Of a stretch of DNA of 43,214 bases, positions 8,597 to 17,443 are shown one piece after another. The stretch's first letter is position 1. The number at the start of each line of letters is the position of its first letter. A program made the position numbers and the translations under genes. The notes below the pieces were generated by a model. That model searched no databases. It worked only from the letters and a program-made list of their open reading frames with translations, and was not told the DNA's origin. Origin of the DNA: Porphyromonas somerae DSM 23386 (GTDB lineage Bacteria > Bacteroidota > Bacteroidia > Bacteroidales > Porphyromonadaceae); NCBI RefSeq assembly GCF_000372405.1, contig NZ_AQVC01000019.1, positions 1 through 43,214 on the forward strand, read 5' to 3'.

Positions 8597-11500
8597 TTAC
8601 TCTCTCATCATCTTATCAATGTCTATCACCTCATGGTGCTTCTTCTGCCGAGCGTGGAACGCTTTGTAAAGGGCAGGTACTACGATGAGGGTGAGAAGGG
8701 TCGAAAGGGCCATTCCTCCGATGATTACCCAGGCCATGCCAGTTCGTAGCTCGGCACCAGCTCCAGTAGCTAGTGCTACGGGGAGCATTCCGATAATCGT
8801 GGATAGTGCCGTCATAAGAATTGGACGGGTGCGAAGCTTCACAGCACGTATCACTGCCACATCTACTGCTAGCCCTTCTGCCATTGCTTCATTGGCGAAG
8901 TCTACTAATAGAATTGCATTTTTGGCTACCAATCCTATCAGCATTACCATTCCGAGCATCGCATAGATACTCATAGCTGTATTGCTGAGTGCTAGAGCGA
9001 GTAGGGCACCTACTACAGATAAAGGAATGGAGATCATCACCACGAGTGGGTCGGTCCAGTTATTGTGGAGGAGTACGAGTGATAAATAGATCAGCAAGAG
9101 TGAAAGCAGAATGGCGGTTTGGAGCACACTCATAGAGTCCGACATCTTCTTCATGTCACCCGTAGCTTGTACCTCGACCCCTTGAGGCATCTCCGCCCGG
9201 TCCAGTGCCTTCATAAATTGCTTTGAGATGGCCCCCGGTGATACCCCGTATGCCTGAGCACGTAGCGTGACAGAGCTATTGCGATTATATCGCTCTAGAC
9301 GGCTGGGCCCAATGCCGAGGTGTATATCGGCAAACTGTGCTAAACGGATCTGGTCGCCACGACCATTGGTAAACATCAGGTTGGAGACATCGTCAATAGA
9401 TTGACGGGATGCTTTATCGGAGCGAATGTTGATAGCATACTCCTGCTCCCCTTGGGTGTATCTCAATTGGTCATTGCCTTGGAAATACATTTGCATCATC
9501 ATACCTACGTTGTCAAGGGTGAGTCCGAGGTCGGCCATCTTGTCCCTTTGTACCTTTACCACCACTTCGGGTGTGGCGTTTTCTACCGAAAGGGTGGGCT
9601 GTACTACACCTGGGATGCCCCTCATTATATCAAGGGCTTTATCGGCATAGGTAGCTACCGAATCCTTGTCGGATCCTGAGATAATGTACTCCACCGCTGC
9701 CTTGGAGACGGTGCCAGTCATGCTCACGCTATAGATATTCACTCGGGCGTCCACTAAGTGGTCAGATAGCGGTTTTCGGATCCGCTGGATATAGGCTTCG
9801 GTTCCCTCTTTCTGCTTTTTGAGTTTTACATTGAGCTCAGCCAAATAAGGAGTTCCTTTATTGCTCTGTGAATTGTCGCTGGTTTGCCCTACCATAGTCA
9901 CCACTTTCTCCACTTCAGGGCGTTTCATAAACCAGATTTCCGCCTTCCGAACCAATCGGTTGGACTCCTCCATGGAGATATCTTTGGGCATCTCTAGTTG
10001 CACAATGCACTCACCTCGGTCCATATAGGGCTGGAACTCAAAGTTCACAAAGCCCAATGGGAAGAGTAGTAGCACGGAGCCCATTACACAGAGTACAATC
10101 ACTAAGAGGAGCCACCTATGCGAGAGCCCCCACTGGGCGATAGAGGAAATGTGAGTAGCAAACTTGTCGATCCCATTTTCAAAACCATTGAGTATCCGTC
10201 CGAATGGTTGCTCTTTATCCAGTTGCTTAATATTGCCAAAGCGAGAAGTAAGCAAAGGAACTAATGTAAGTGCAGCTAGTAGACTGAGGAGGATCGCAAT
10301 AACGATGACCCCACAGAACTGCCGTAGAATATCGGAAACCAGTGTGTTTGTGAAGATGATAGGGAGAAAGACTGCCACCAGTACTAGGGTGACTGAAATA
10401 ACGGTTAGCCCAATCTCGTTCATCGCATCAAAGGTGGCCTTGAAGCGATTTTTGCCCATCTCCATGTGTCGGTAGACGTTTTCAATCACCACAATAGCAT
10501 CATCCACCAATACGCCGATCACGAGGGAGAGGGCTAGGAGCGACATCATATTGAGGGTAAAGCCAAATAGCTTCATTCCGATGAAGGAAGAGATGAGGGA
10601 TACAGGCACTACCACCATCACGATGAGTGCATTCCGTACGTTGTGTAGGAAAAATAGAATCACAAGGGAAACCAGAAGCACTGCCAAAAGGAGGTCGGTA
10701 AGTACCGACTTGATGGCATTGCTCGTGAAAGTGGTGGTATCCTGTGCCATCTCTATTTTAAGCCCTTTGGGGACATACTGATTTTCAAGCAACTCTATCT
10801 GCTTATGGACCGCTTTACTTACTTCAATGGCATTGGCATCGGACTGCTTTAGGATATTAATCAGAATAGCTTCTTGTCCGTTGACACGACCAATTTTTAC
10901 AGGGTCTTTAGTGCCATCTGATACCTCTGCCACATCCTCCAAGCGAATCATGGCTCCATTGGCGGAGCGAATCACTATCTTACGTAGTTCATCAACCGAA
11001 GTGATCTTGCCCGATAGCCGAACTGCCATCTGAGTGGAGGGGCTCTGTAGATATCCAGTAGGGAAGTCTAGGTTGGCACCTCGTATGGCACCTTGGACCA
11101 TCATTGGGCTGATGCCGAGGTCGTGCATACGGTCTTGATTGAGATTGACCTGAATCTCGCGCTGTACACCACCCACGAGGTCTACATTGGCCACTCCTCG
11201 GATATGAGAAAGGTCGGAGCGTATTCGTTTGTCCACCAAGTCAAATAGCTCAGTAGAGCCTATGTTGGCTCGTGCGGAGAGGATGAGGATCGGTTTTTCA
11301 TCTACGGAGACTTTGGAGATTCGTGGGGAGAGGATATCACGTGGAAGCTCTGCCCGCTTGGCATTGAGACGATTTTGGGCTTCGGTCATTGCTTTATCAA
11401 TGTCGGTGCCAAACTCAAAGGAGACCATAATCATCGACATTCCTTCAAAGGAGTAAGACTGTATATGATCAATGCCCTCCATACTGGAGAGTGCCTCCTC

Positions 11501-11701
11501 GGATTTCTGAGTGAGGGAAAGCTCAACCTCGCTCGGAGAAGCCCCAGGGTATACGATCTGAACCGTGAGGATAGGTGGGGTGAACTTAGGCATCAGCTCT
11601 GCACTCAGGCTCTTGAAGCTCAGATATCCCAAAACGGCCAATAATATAAAAAGAACCGTAACGTATATGGGGCGTTTGATTGAAGTTTCAACTATTTTCA
11701 T
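8597..11701 (-). CDS. RND multidrug efflux transporter, AcrB/HAE1 type
   Basis: A 1034-residue inner-membrane pump subunit of the hydrophobe/amphiphile efflux (HAE1) RND group, exporting substrates by proton antiport. It has the usual two-fold layout: N-terminal TM1, a large periplasmic loop (about 35-325), a TM2-6 block, a second loop and a C-terminal TM block. The proton-relay Asp pair in TM4 is D400-D401 (VLVDDAIVVIENVYRH), and the partner Lys is in GLVAKNAILLVDFANEA of TM10. The N-terminus (ETSIKRPI, LSAELMPKF) is typical. It is the last gene of a tetR-OMF-MFP-RND cluster, 16 bases after the adaptor gene. Drug, bile acid or lipid specificity cannot be told from sequence. Confidence 0.95.
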   Translation of the reverse strand: MKIVETSIKRPIYVTVLFILLAVLGYLSFKSLSAELMPKFTPPILTVQIVYPGASPSEVELSLTQKSEEALSSMEGIDHIQSYSFEGMSMIMVSFEFGTDIDKAMTEAQNRLNAKRAELPRDILSPRISKVSVDEKPILILSARANIGSTELFDLVDKRIRSDLSHIRGVANVDLVGGVQREIQVNLNQDRMHDLGISPMMVQGAIRGANLDFPTGYLQSPSTQMAVRLSGKITSVDELRKIVIRSANGAMIRLEDVAEVSDGTKDPVKIGRVNGQEAILINILKQSDANAIEVSKAVHKQIELLENQYVPKGLKIEMAQDTTTFTSNAIKSVLTDLLLAVLLVSLVILFFLHNVRNALIVMVVVPVSLISSFIGMKLFGFTLNMMSLLALSLVIGVLVDDAIVVIENVYRHMEMGKNRFKATFDAMNEIGLTVISVTLVLVAVFLPIIFTNTLVSDILRQFCGVIVIAILLSLLAALTLVPLLTSRFGNIKQLDKEQPFGRILNGFENGIDKFATHISSIAQWGLSHRWLLLVIVLCVMGSVLLLFPLGFVNFEFQPYMDRGECIVQLEMPKDISMEESNRLVRKAEIWFMKRPEVEKVVTMVGQTSDNSQSNKGTPYLAELNVKLKKQKEGTEAYIQRIRKPLSDHLVDARVNIYSVSMTGTVSKAAVEYIISGSDKDSVATYADKALDIMRGIPGVVQPTLSVENATPEVVVKVQRDKMADLGLTLDNVGMMMQMYFQGNDQLRYTQGEQEYAINIRSDKASRQSIDDVSNLMFTNGRGDQIRLAQFADIHLGIGPSRLERYNRNSSVTLRAQAYGVSPGAISKQFMKALDRAEMPQGVEVQATGDMKKMSDSMSVLQTAILLSLLLIYLSLVLLHNNWTDPLVVMISIPLSVVGALLALALSNTAMSIYAMLGMVMLIGLVAKNAILLVDFANEAMAEGLAVDVAVIRAVKLRTRPILMTALSTIIGMLPVALATGAGAELRTGMAWVIIGGMALSTLLTLIVVPALYKAFHARQKKHHEVIDIDKMMRE

Positions 11702-11717
11702 CGCCTTATTCGTTTAA

Positions 11718-12779
11718 TTATTCTTTGATGCTTTTGACTGGGGCACCATCGGAGATGTTGATCAGGCCAGCAACTACTAGGCTATCGCCTTTTTGAAGCC
11801 CATCGAGAACCTCGATGTGATCTCCTACCGTGTTGCCAGCGGTGATGGCCTTTTGCAATGCCATACCATTGCGTACAATGTAGACTTTTGCATCATTGAT
11901 ACTTCCGATGATGGCTTTACGAGGGATGAGTATGCCAGTTTGCTCCGATGCGCCACCGAAGGAGATGGAGAGGTACATTCCTGGGTGTAACCCTTCGGAA
12001 GTCTCATTATCGAGCATCACATCTACGGGAAACGAAAGGGCTTGGTTGGCTTTGTCGCCGATCATGGAGATGTGTCCGGTGATCTCTCGGGTGGGGAAGA
12101 GCTCGCTCGTGAGGCGTACGCTCTGGCCTTTGGTGAGCTGAAGGCGCTGTCGCTCGGTGACGTAACAAGAGACTTTGAGCTGGGAGTCATCGACGATCTC
12201 AAAGAGCTTGGCACCAGGATTGACAAAGCTCCCAACCTCCACGTAACTTTTGTAGACTTGGCCTGAGGTGGGGGCCACGACCGAAGCATCGGTAAGGCGG
12301 CGACGAGCAGCAGTGTAACGCCCTTCTGTGGCGACCATCTGGGTATGCATAGCGGCTAGTTGCTGGTCGGAAACCCCTCCTTGTGCGTGTGCATTTTCGA
12401 AGCGTTGGTAGTCTCGCTGAGCTGCCTCAAAGGCTACCTTAGCCGACTCAGCATCGGCACCGAGGGTTTCGGCATCGATCTGCAGGAGCAATTGCCCCCT
12501 TGAAACTCTATCGCCTTCTTTTGCTCGAAGGGCAATGACTCGCCCACCTATCGCTGAAGTAAGGGTTTGGTCGTGAATGCCACGCACCAGTCCGTTGGCG
12601 GTGAAGTCTAGGGAGTAGGGGTGTTCGTTGACGATTTCTGTGCGAACTGCTACGGCTGTTTGGTCGAGTAGGATACCCTCTGTCTTGGCTGCAGTACTTC
12701 TTTTATTGCCAATCAGGGTGAGCACGATGATCCCGATAACTACTATGATGACTATCGGGAGGAGAACTTTCTTTTTCAT
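11718..12779 (-). CDS. Efflux RND transporter periplasmic adaptor (membrane fusion protein)
   Basis: A 353-residue HlyD/AcrA-family adaptor. A hydrophobic N-terminal segment (about 4-24, VLLPIVIIVVIGIIVLTLIG) serves as a membrane anchor or signal. It lacks an obvious lipobox Cys, unlike AcrA. A barrel-sandwich lipoyl-like half (SAIGGRVIALRAKEGDRVSRGQLL), a short coiled-coil hairpin (about 110-165), the second lipoyl half (VVAPTSGQVYKSYVEVGSFV) and beta-barrel/membrane-proximal regions follow. It would bridge the RND pump and the TolC-like channel encoded on either side. The gene is 15 bases from the outer membrane factor and 16 from the pump, so the three are co-transcribed. Confidence 0.94.
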   Translation of the reverse strand: MKKKVLLPIVIIVVIGIIVLTLIGNKRSTAAKTEGILLDQTAVAVRTEIVNEHPYSLDFTANGLVRGIHDQTLTSAIGGRVIALRAKEGDRVSRGQLLLQIDAETLGADAESAKVAFEAAQRDYQRFENAHAQGGVSDQQLAAMHTQMVATEGRYTAARRRLTDASVVAPTSGQVYKSYVEVGSFVNPGAKLFEIVDDSQLKVSCYVTERQRLQLTKGQSVRLTSELFPTREITGHISMIGDKANQALSFPVDVMLDNETSEGLHPGMYLSISFGGASEQTGILIPRKAIIGSINDAKVYIVRNGMALQKAITAGNTVGDHIEVLDGLQKGDSLVVAGLINISDGAPVKSIKE

Positions 12780-12794
12780 AAGAATATATATCGT

Positions 12795-14171
12795 TTAATG
12801 GTTGTTGGTGATCATTTCCATGACTTCGCCATTGACTTTCTTTAGGTCTATATAGGCTTGCATGTAGTCTCCTAAGGCGCTAGCATAGGAGAGCTGTGCT
12901 TGTATGAGGGATTGGGTGGCATTGAGTACGTCGGAGAGGGAGGCGAGGCCGGAGTCGAAGTTTTTCTGTGCTAGGTGGAATACCTCTTCGGCGAGGGCTT
13001 GGTTGTCTTTTTGTAGGGCGATGGTACTCTTGGTGTCTTGTAGCTTGAGAAGGGCATTTTGGCGTGCCATCTGTAGCGATTGCCCTAGCATCCGTAGATC
13101 CTCCTGTGCTTTGAGGAGGTCTATGTGGCTCTCCTTTACCTTGGCACTTCTCGAGAGTCCGCTGAAGATGGGGATCTTAAGGTTAAGGCCTACCATGGCG
13201 GTGGGATAGCTATAGCTGTTACTACTCTTGAAGAGTTGGTCGCTCATCCTATTATATTGTAGGTTGAATATCAGGGTGAGAGTAGGAAGATACTCGTACT
13301 TCTTGGCTCTATTTTGTAGTTGAGCCATCTTTTCGCGTGCTAGTAATTGTCGGTAGGCGACTTGCTGCATGAGGTTGAAGGGCCTGAAGGTATCGGCTTG
13401 GCTCTGACTGTCTACTAGTGAGAAGTCCATTGCCGGTAGCGAAATAGGTTGGTCGATATTCCATCCCATTTGTAACTTGAGTAGGTTTTTCTGTACCTCA
13501 AGGCCGCTTTCAATAGCCGCTTTTTGCGTCTTTAGGTTGGTGAGATTGACCCGTACTCGGTCTACATCGATACGCTTGACGAGGCCGTTGGCGTAGTTGA
13601 CCTCCATCATTTTCAGCATCTTCTCTACAAGGTCTACACTTCTCCCCATCTGCTGCACTGCATAGTCTGTTACCTGAATGCCGTAGAATAGAGTGGCGGT
13701 TTTGGCCACCACCTCTTCCTCTGTAGCTTTGGCACCAAGTGTAGCCATCTCTTGGGATACCTTAGCGATGTTGAGAGTATTGAAGAGTGGCATATTGAGG
13801 ATCTGCTGGCTAAGGGCTACCCCTGCATTAGCCGTGTACTTTGTGCCCATCTCCACGGTCATGTATTGCGATGCATTGGGGTCGCGCATCTTCTCTGGGA
13901 GCATATTATTCATGAAGTTGGGCATCACAAACTTTGCCTTCTTTAGGTTGTCATTGACGCCAGCAGAACCATTGATTTGAGGAAGAAGTGCTCCGAGCAC
14001 CTCCTGACGAGCCAGCTTTGCCTTTTGCTGCTCGTAAGCAGACTTCTGGATGTCGCTATTGTGCTGCAGCGCATATTCCAGGCAGTCGGATAGCGTGTAG
14101 ACCTCTTGGGCAGTGGCCTGCACGGGCATGACCATCAGAAGTAGGGCGGTGTACACAATCCACTTTCTCAT
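12795..14171 (-). CDS. TolC-family outer membrane efflux channel
   Basis: A 458-residue outer membrane factor. The ATG at 14169-14171 begins MRKWIVYTALLLMVMPVQA followed by TAQ, a good signal peptide; the upstream ATG at 14240 would bury it behind 23 extra residues, so the later start was chosen. After the signal come the typical YTLSDCLEYALQHNSDIQKS opening of OEP domains, two repeated helical OEP halves and a late motif LADYxQAYIDLKK-like segment (SALGDYMQAYIDLKKVNG). It forms the trimeric exit duct for the RND pump. In the operon it precedes the adaptor and pump, an order common in Bacteroidetes. Confidence 0.93.
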   Translation of the reverse strand: MRKWIVYTALLLMVMPVQATAQEVYTLSDCLEYALQHNSDIQKSAYEQQKAKLARQEVLGALLPQINGSAGVNDNLKKAKFVMPNFMNNMLPEKMRDPNASQYMTVEMGTKYTANAGVALSQQILNMPLFNTLNIAKVSQEMATLGAKATEEEVVAKTATLFYGIQVTDYAVQQMGRSVDLVEKMLKMMEVNYANGLVKRIDVDRVRVNLTNLKTQKAAIESGLEVQKNLLKLQMGWNIDQPISLPAMDFSLVDSQSQADTFRPFNLMQQVAYRQLLAREKMAQLQNRAKKYEYLPTLTLIFNLQYNRMSDQLFKSSNSYSYPTAMVGLNLKIPIFSGLSRSAKVKESHIDLLKAQEDLRMLGQSLQMARQNALLKLQDTKSTIALQKDNQALAEEVFHLAQKNFDSGLASLSDVLNATQSLIQAQLSYASALGDYMQAYIDLKKVNGEVMEMITNNH

Positions 14172-14274
14172 CTTGCCAATTGAGGCGAAGGTGTCTGTGA
14201 ATCGACCACCATCAGCATAAATGTTTTTGGATAGATACATGGTTGTGTGTTATTATTGTGTTGGTTGTTAGTTT

Positions 14275-14844
14275 TTATTCTTTGAGGAGCGCCCTCAGAT
14301 AATACTTTATAATGTTGGCAAAGTATTCTTCCGAATAGGGGAGGCGACTACTGGTGACGGAGTGGATGTAAAATCCAAATATGGAGTAGGCCATATACTC
14401 ACAGACGAAAGAAATGTCGATATCTGGGCGATAAACCCCTTCCTGGATCCCTTGCTGGAGGTTATTGGCCATTTTCTCCCGGAATAAATTGGAGCCCATA
14501 ATGTGTCCGAGCATCGCTTGATTGGGGTTGCTTTGCATCAAGTCGGAGAAAAATACCGGATTGAGCTCGGTAAACAGGTTGTCGAGCTGATTAAAACAGC
14601 GTATGACGCTCTCTTCGGCACTTATATTGGGATTATCTAGATCTTTCAATGCGGTCTTGAAGTCTTCAGAGATCGCCTGGACGCACTCTTTAAGTAGTTC
14701 ATCTTTAGAGCTGAAGTTATTGTACAGGGTTTTCTTGGTGATGCCCATCTTCGTCGCCATCTCATCTAGGGAAAGTCTGAAGCCTTCTTGCTTTAGGATC
14801 TCTATTGCCTTTCCGATATATTGTTTTTTGCGGTCAGTACTCAT
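14275..14844 (-). CDS. TetR/AcrR-family regulator of the efflux operon
   Basis: A 189-residue TetR-type repressor. The N-terminal winged HTH (about 5-50) has the family core: SLDEMATKMGITKKTLYNNFSSKDELL with the recognition helix around KKTLYNNF. The remainder is helical and divergent, as expected for a ligand-binding domain. A GTG 20 codons upstream would place the start close to or within promoter sequence (TATATTTG at 14885-14892), so the ATG at 14842-14844 (MSTDRKKQYIG) was preferred. It lies about 100 bases before the TolC gene in the same orientation, so it probably represses its own operon. The inducer is unknown. Confidence 0.93.
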   Translation of the reverse strand: MSTDRKKQYIGKAIEILKQEGFRLSLDEMATKMGITKKTLYNNFSSKDELLKECVQAISEDFKTALKDLDNPNISAEESVIRCFNQLDNLFTELNPVFFSDLMQSNPNQAMLGHIMGSNLFREKMANNLQQGIQEGVYRPDIDISFVCEYMAYSIFGFYIHSVTSSRLPYSEEYFANIIKYYLRALLKE

Positions 14845-14884
14845 ATAGTTGGTTGTTTTTAGTATGATTCGTTGTATCTTGGGA

Positions 14885-14892
14885 CAAATATA
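14885..14892 (-). promoter_or_regulatory. Putative -7 box of the tetR-efflux operon
   Basis: The minus strand reads TATATTTG, matching TAnnTTTG, about 40 bases before the tetR ATG. No convincing -33 TTG is found at 19-21 bases. A repressor site would be expected around here, but no clear palindrome was identified. Confidence 0.45.
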
Positions 14893-15108
14893 CACTTTTT
14901 CCACTAGAATAGTGTAATTAGTGCATATTTATTTCTTTCTTGGCTCTAATATTTTTGTATTAGGCATATAATCAATTGGTTATAGGATTGTTAAAATTAG
15001 GCTTTTGTGGGGTTTGCGAAGAAAAAGACGGGTATTATTGTTTTTCGCCCATATTATTGCCGAAAAATGGTGCGGATAGGGATTATTTGGGGCGTTTGTA
15101 ACCTATTG

Positions 15109-15233
15109 GAGACTGTTGCACGAAGGCGATCTGCTACGTTGCTTTCGGGATTCGGGCTCGGTCACGTACGTGAGTACGCTCCCAGCGCCCTCACCCTCAG
15201 CGCCTTGCATCTCATCCTTCGTGCAACATTCTC
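15109..15233. mobile_element. Miniature inverted-repeat element, short form (copy 1)
   Basis: The left end GAGACTGTTGCACGAAG and the reverse complement of the right end (GAGAATGTTGCACGAAG) match at 16 of 17 bases. It is flanked by the perfect 6-bp direct repeat CTATTG (15103-15108 and 15233-15238; the last base of the right end is shared), a probable target-site duplication. A 12-bp palindrome TCACGTACGTGA lies inside. It encodes no transposase. The first 100 or so bases are almost identical to the copy at 43042; this copy lacks the 48-base terminal hairpin module present in the other two. Confidence 0.8.
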
Positions 15234-15269
15234 TATTGATAATGAGTGCTGTATTTTGGCGTTAGTTGA

Positions 15270-15343
15270 GTTGCAACTAAGCAATTGCTTTGTTGCATCT
15301 CGTCGTTTGCTTAGTTGCAACTCGCCGATTGCTTAGTTGCAAC
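15270..15343 (+). repeat. 22-bp periodic array, four palindromic octamers (array 1)
   Basis: GTTGCAAC or GTTGCATC starts at 15270, 15292, 15314 and 15336, exactly 22 bases apart. The 14-base spacers are TAAGCAATTGCTTT, TCGTCGTTTGCTTA and TCGCCGATTGCTTA. The left flank (GGCGTTAGTTGA) and right flank (TCAACTTTTGGCC) resemble those of the other two arrays, so the whole element is about 100-130 bp. Confidence 0.9.
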
Positions 15344-15461
15344 TCAACTTTTGGCCTGCGCGGTTCTTAGATTTTTGGGGAAGTTATCGGGGAATAGCTT
15401 CTATCTAATTTAAGTAAATAGGTGCTTTCTTACTTAGAAATTGGTAAGATTGAGGTGATAA

Positions 15462-15494
15462 TTTGATTAGTTATGAAATTATTATATATATTTG
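15462..15494 (+). promoter_or_regulatory. Bacteroidetes-type promoter of the ROK gene
   Basis: TTTG (15462-15465), 21 bases, TATATTTG (15487-15494). The predicted transcription start near 15501 lies just before the chosen ATG at 15524 and downstream of the alternative ATG at 15473, which is therefore unlikely to be used. Confidence 0.75.
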
Positions 15495-15523
15495 TAGGTA
15501 GTAATAGTTGCAATATTAATATT

Positions 15524-16744
15524 ATGACGGAGAACGAATTTAGATTGCTATTTGATACCAACCCTAAGAATCTGCAGTATAAGCGACAGATTGTGGAGTA
15601 TCTAGTGGATAATGGTCCTGAGACCTTGCCGGTATTGGCTCGTTTCTTGGGGGTGAGTGTGCCCACCATCAGTAAAATGGTGGGGGAGCTGGTGGATCAT
15701 GGGCTATTGCGTAATTTTGGTAAGCTCGAGGCCTCTACCGGTCGGCACCCCTTTCTATTTGGTCTCACCGATAAGGACTTTTACTTCCTAGGGGTGGACT
15801 TTTCTTCCGAGCATATTAGCTTTGTACTGATGGACTTCTCGGGTAATCAGGTGCACTCCCAGATGGATATCCCCTTTAGGTTTGCCAATACAAAGGAGTG
15901 CCTTAATACTATTTGCAATGAAGTCAATAATTATATGGATCACGAAATAGATGTGCCACGTCACTCTATTGTGAGCATCGGTATCAATATTCTGGGCCGT
16001 CTCAATCCACATACTGGCTATAGCTATACCTACTTTAATTTTGAAGGGACTCCTCTCGCTACTTATTTTACTAATACCTTTGGCATCCCTACATTTATTG
16101 ATAACGACTCGCGTGCTGCTGCATACGGGGAGTATATGTTGCATTATCGGCAGAAGGGGGAGAATCTGCTCTTCGTGCATGCTACGTGGGGGCTTGGTCT
16201 AGGCATCATTATAAATGGTGAGCCCTATGCGGGAAAGTCGGGCTTTAGTGGAGAGTTTGGGCATACCCATTGCTATGAGAATGAAGTGATTTGCCATTGC
16301 GGCAAGAAGGGGTGCCTGGAGACTGAGGCCTCTGGACGTGCGATGCACCGTAAGTTTATAGAGCGTGTGAAGCAGGGCGACCGCTCTATCATCACGGATA
16401 GTGGAAAGAGGATTGAGGATATCACGCTGGATGACCTGATTGAGGCGACGCTGAAGGAGGATATGCTCTGTATTGAGATCCTGGAGGAGGTGGGTGAGCA
16501 GCTAGGCTTGCATTTGGCCAACCTCATCAATCTCTTCAACCCTCATGTGGTGGTGATTGGTGGTCCGCTGGCACAGGTGGGTGACTACCTTATCCACCCC
16601 ATCCAAAGTGCTATACGTAAGTATTCGCTCAACATGGTCAACCAAGATACCGAGCTAAAGCAGTCTATCCTCCTCCGCTATGCTGGTGTGATGGGGGCTT
16701 GTATGCTAGCAAGGAAAAAGGCAATCGCCTCCCTCACTGATTGA
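15524..16744 (+). CDS. ROK-family transcriptional regulator (NagC/XylR-like)
   Basis: A 406-residue protein with an N-terminal winged HTH (about 18-68; LPVLARFLGVSVPTISKMVGELVDHGLL) fused to a ROK sugar-kinase fold. ROK hallmarks are present: NDSRAAAYGE around D195, the glycine-rich ATWGLGLGIIINGEPYAGKSG, and the zinc loop C257-H-C259-G-K-K-G-C264-LE preceded by H248. Members with the HTH are usually repressors responding to a sugar or sugar phosphate, and some keep kinase activity; the intact catalytic Asp leaves that open. No sugar operon adjoins it, so its regulon must lie elsewhere. It is transcribed alone between its own promoter and terminator. Confidence 0.92.
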   Translation: MTENEFRLLFDTNPKNLQYKRQIVEYLVDNGPETLPVLARFLGVSVPTISKMVGELVDHGLLRNFGKLEASTGRHPFLFGLTDKDFYFLGVDFSSEHISFVLMDFSGNQVHSQMDIPFRFANTKECLNTICNEVNNYMDHEIDVPRHSIVSIGINILGRLNPHTGYSYTYFNFEGTPLATYFTNTFGIPTFIDNDSRAAAYGEYMLHYRQKGENLLFVHATWGLGLGIIINGEPYAGKSGFSGEFGHTHCYENEVICHCGKKGCLETEASGRAMHRKFIERVKQGDRSIITDSGKRIEDITLDDLIEATLKEDMLCIEILEEVGEQLGLHLANLINLFNPHVVVIGGPLAQVGDYLIHPIQSAIRKYSLNMVNQDTELKQSILLRYAGVMGACMLARKKAIASLTD

Positions 16745-16765
16745 CATAGTCTTTTCCATAAAATC

Positions 16766-16801
16766 AAAGGTCGTTCAAAGCGTTGGCTCTGAACGACCTT
16801 T
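16766..16801 (+). terminator. Intrinsic terminator between ROK gene and tdk
   Basis: AAAGGTCGTTCA and TGAACGACCTTT form a perfect 12-bp stem around a 12-base loop, followed by ATTTTG on the plus strand. It sits 22 bases after the ROK stop and, being symmetric, may also end the convergent uvrA-pcrA-tdk transcript. Confidence 0.85.
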
Positions 16802-16829
16802 ATTTTGTATGCTTAGATCTCTTGTTTAT

Positions 16830-17432
16830 CTATTCTGCTGTTTTCTTGATGCGGGCAAGATAGCAGGAGCGACAGAGGCAGGCGTATTCTTTCATAGCTC
16901 CAAGCACTACTACGCGATCATCATCTCCAAGGCGGTAGGAGAAATTGGCTGGGGCACCACAGTCCATACAGACTGCATGCACCTTCGTGACTCTATCAGC
17001 GATACTCATCAGAGCCGGCATAGACCCGAAGGGACGGCGCATAAAGTCCATATCCAGTCCTGACACGATCACCCGAATGCCATTATCAGACAATTTCTGA
17101 CAAACGTCTATGATGCCGTTATCAATAAACTGAGCTTCATCTATGCCCACCACATCTGCGTCCTTAATCAGGTCTAGCATTTGTGCTGAGTTGGAAATAG
17201 GGATGCTTGGAATGGAGTTTTTGTCATGACTTACCACATTCGTGGCATGGTAGCGGGTATCGGTGACCGGCTTGAAAACCACCACCTTGAGTCGTGCGAT
17301 CAGAGCCCTCTTGATACGTCGCATCAGCTCCTCCGTCTTGCCCGAAAACATTGAGCCACAGATGACCTCAAGCACTCCTGTCCGCCCCCCTTGTTGGTGA
17401 TATCCTTCTGTGATTTGATCGTCTAGTGTCAT
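16830..17432 (-). CDS. tdk: Thymidine kinase
   Basis: A 200-residue type II thymidine kinase making dTMP from thymidine and ATP (salvage). It has the P-loop GSMFSGKT (26-33), the DEAQF catalytic segment (D98-E99), the lasso region near the C-terminus and Zn-binding Cys pairs (CMDCG and CRSC) that hold the lasso domain. The length is normal. It starts 11 bases after the end of the PcrA-like helicase gene and is the last gene of a uvrA-pcrA-tdk operon, linking excision repair with dNTP salvage. Confidence 0.96.
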   Translation of the reverse strand: MTLDDQITEGYHQQGGRTGVLEVICGSMFSGKTEELMRRIKRALIARLKVVVFKPVTDTRYHATNVVSHDKNSIPSIPISNSAQMLDLIKDADVVGIDEAQFIDNGIIDVCQKLSDNGIRVIVSGLDMDFMRRPFGSMPALMSIADRVTKVHAVCMDCGAPANFSYRLGDDDRVVVLGAMKEYACLCRSCYLARIKKTAE

Positions 17433-17443
17433 ATCTTATCAAG

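Larger units (their letters stand above)
14845..15523. other. Gene-free stretch with repeats between tetR and the ROK gene
   Basis: It holds the tetR -7 box, an AT-rich segment, one copy of the inverted-end miniature element (15109-15233), one four-unit GTTGCAAC array (15270-15343) and the ROK-gene promoter (15462-15494). A 109-codon plus-strand frame through it (15007-15336) only reads across the two repeats and has no independent support. Confidence 0.8.

Noticed and set aside
15007-15336. A 109-codon plus-strand frame
   Set aside because: It reads straight through the miniature element and array 1; its matching part recurs in the frame at 42889-43176 only because the element is repeated. 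No start-site support or protein family.
15270-15343. A CRISPR array
   Set aside because: Spacers are only 14 bases and are themselves related and partly reverse complements; repeats are 8-base palindromes; unit number is constant and no cas genes are present.
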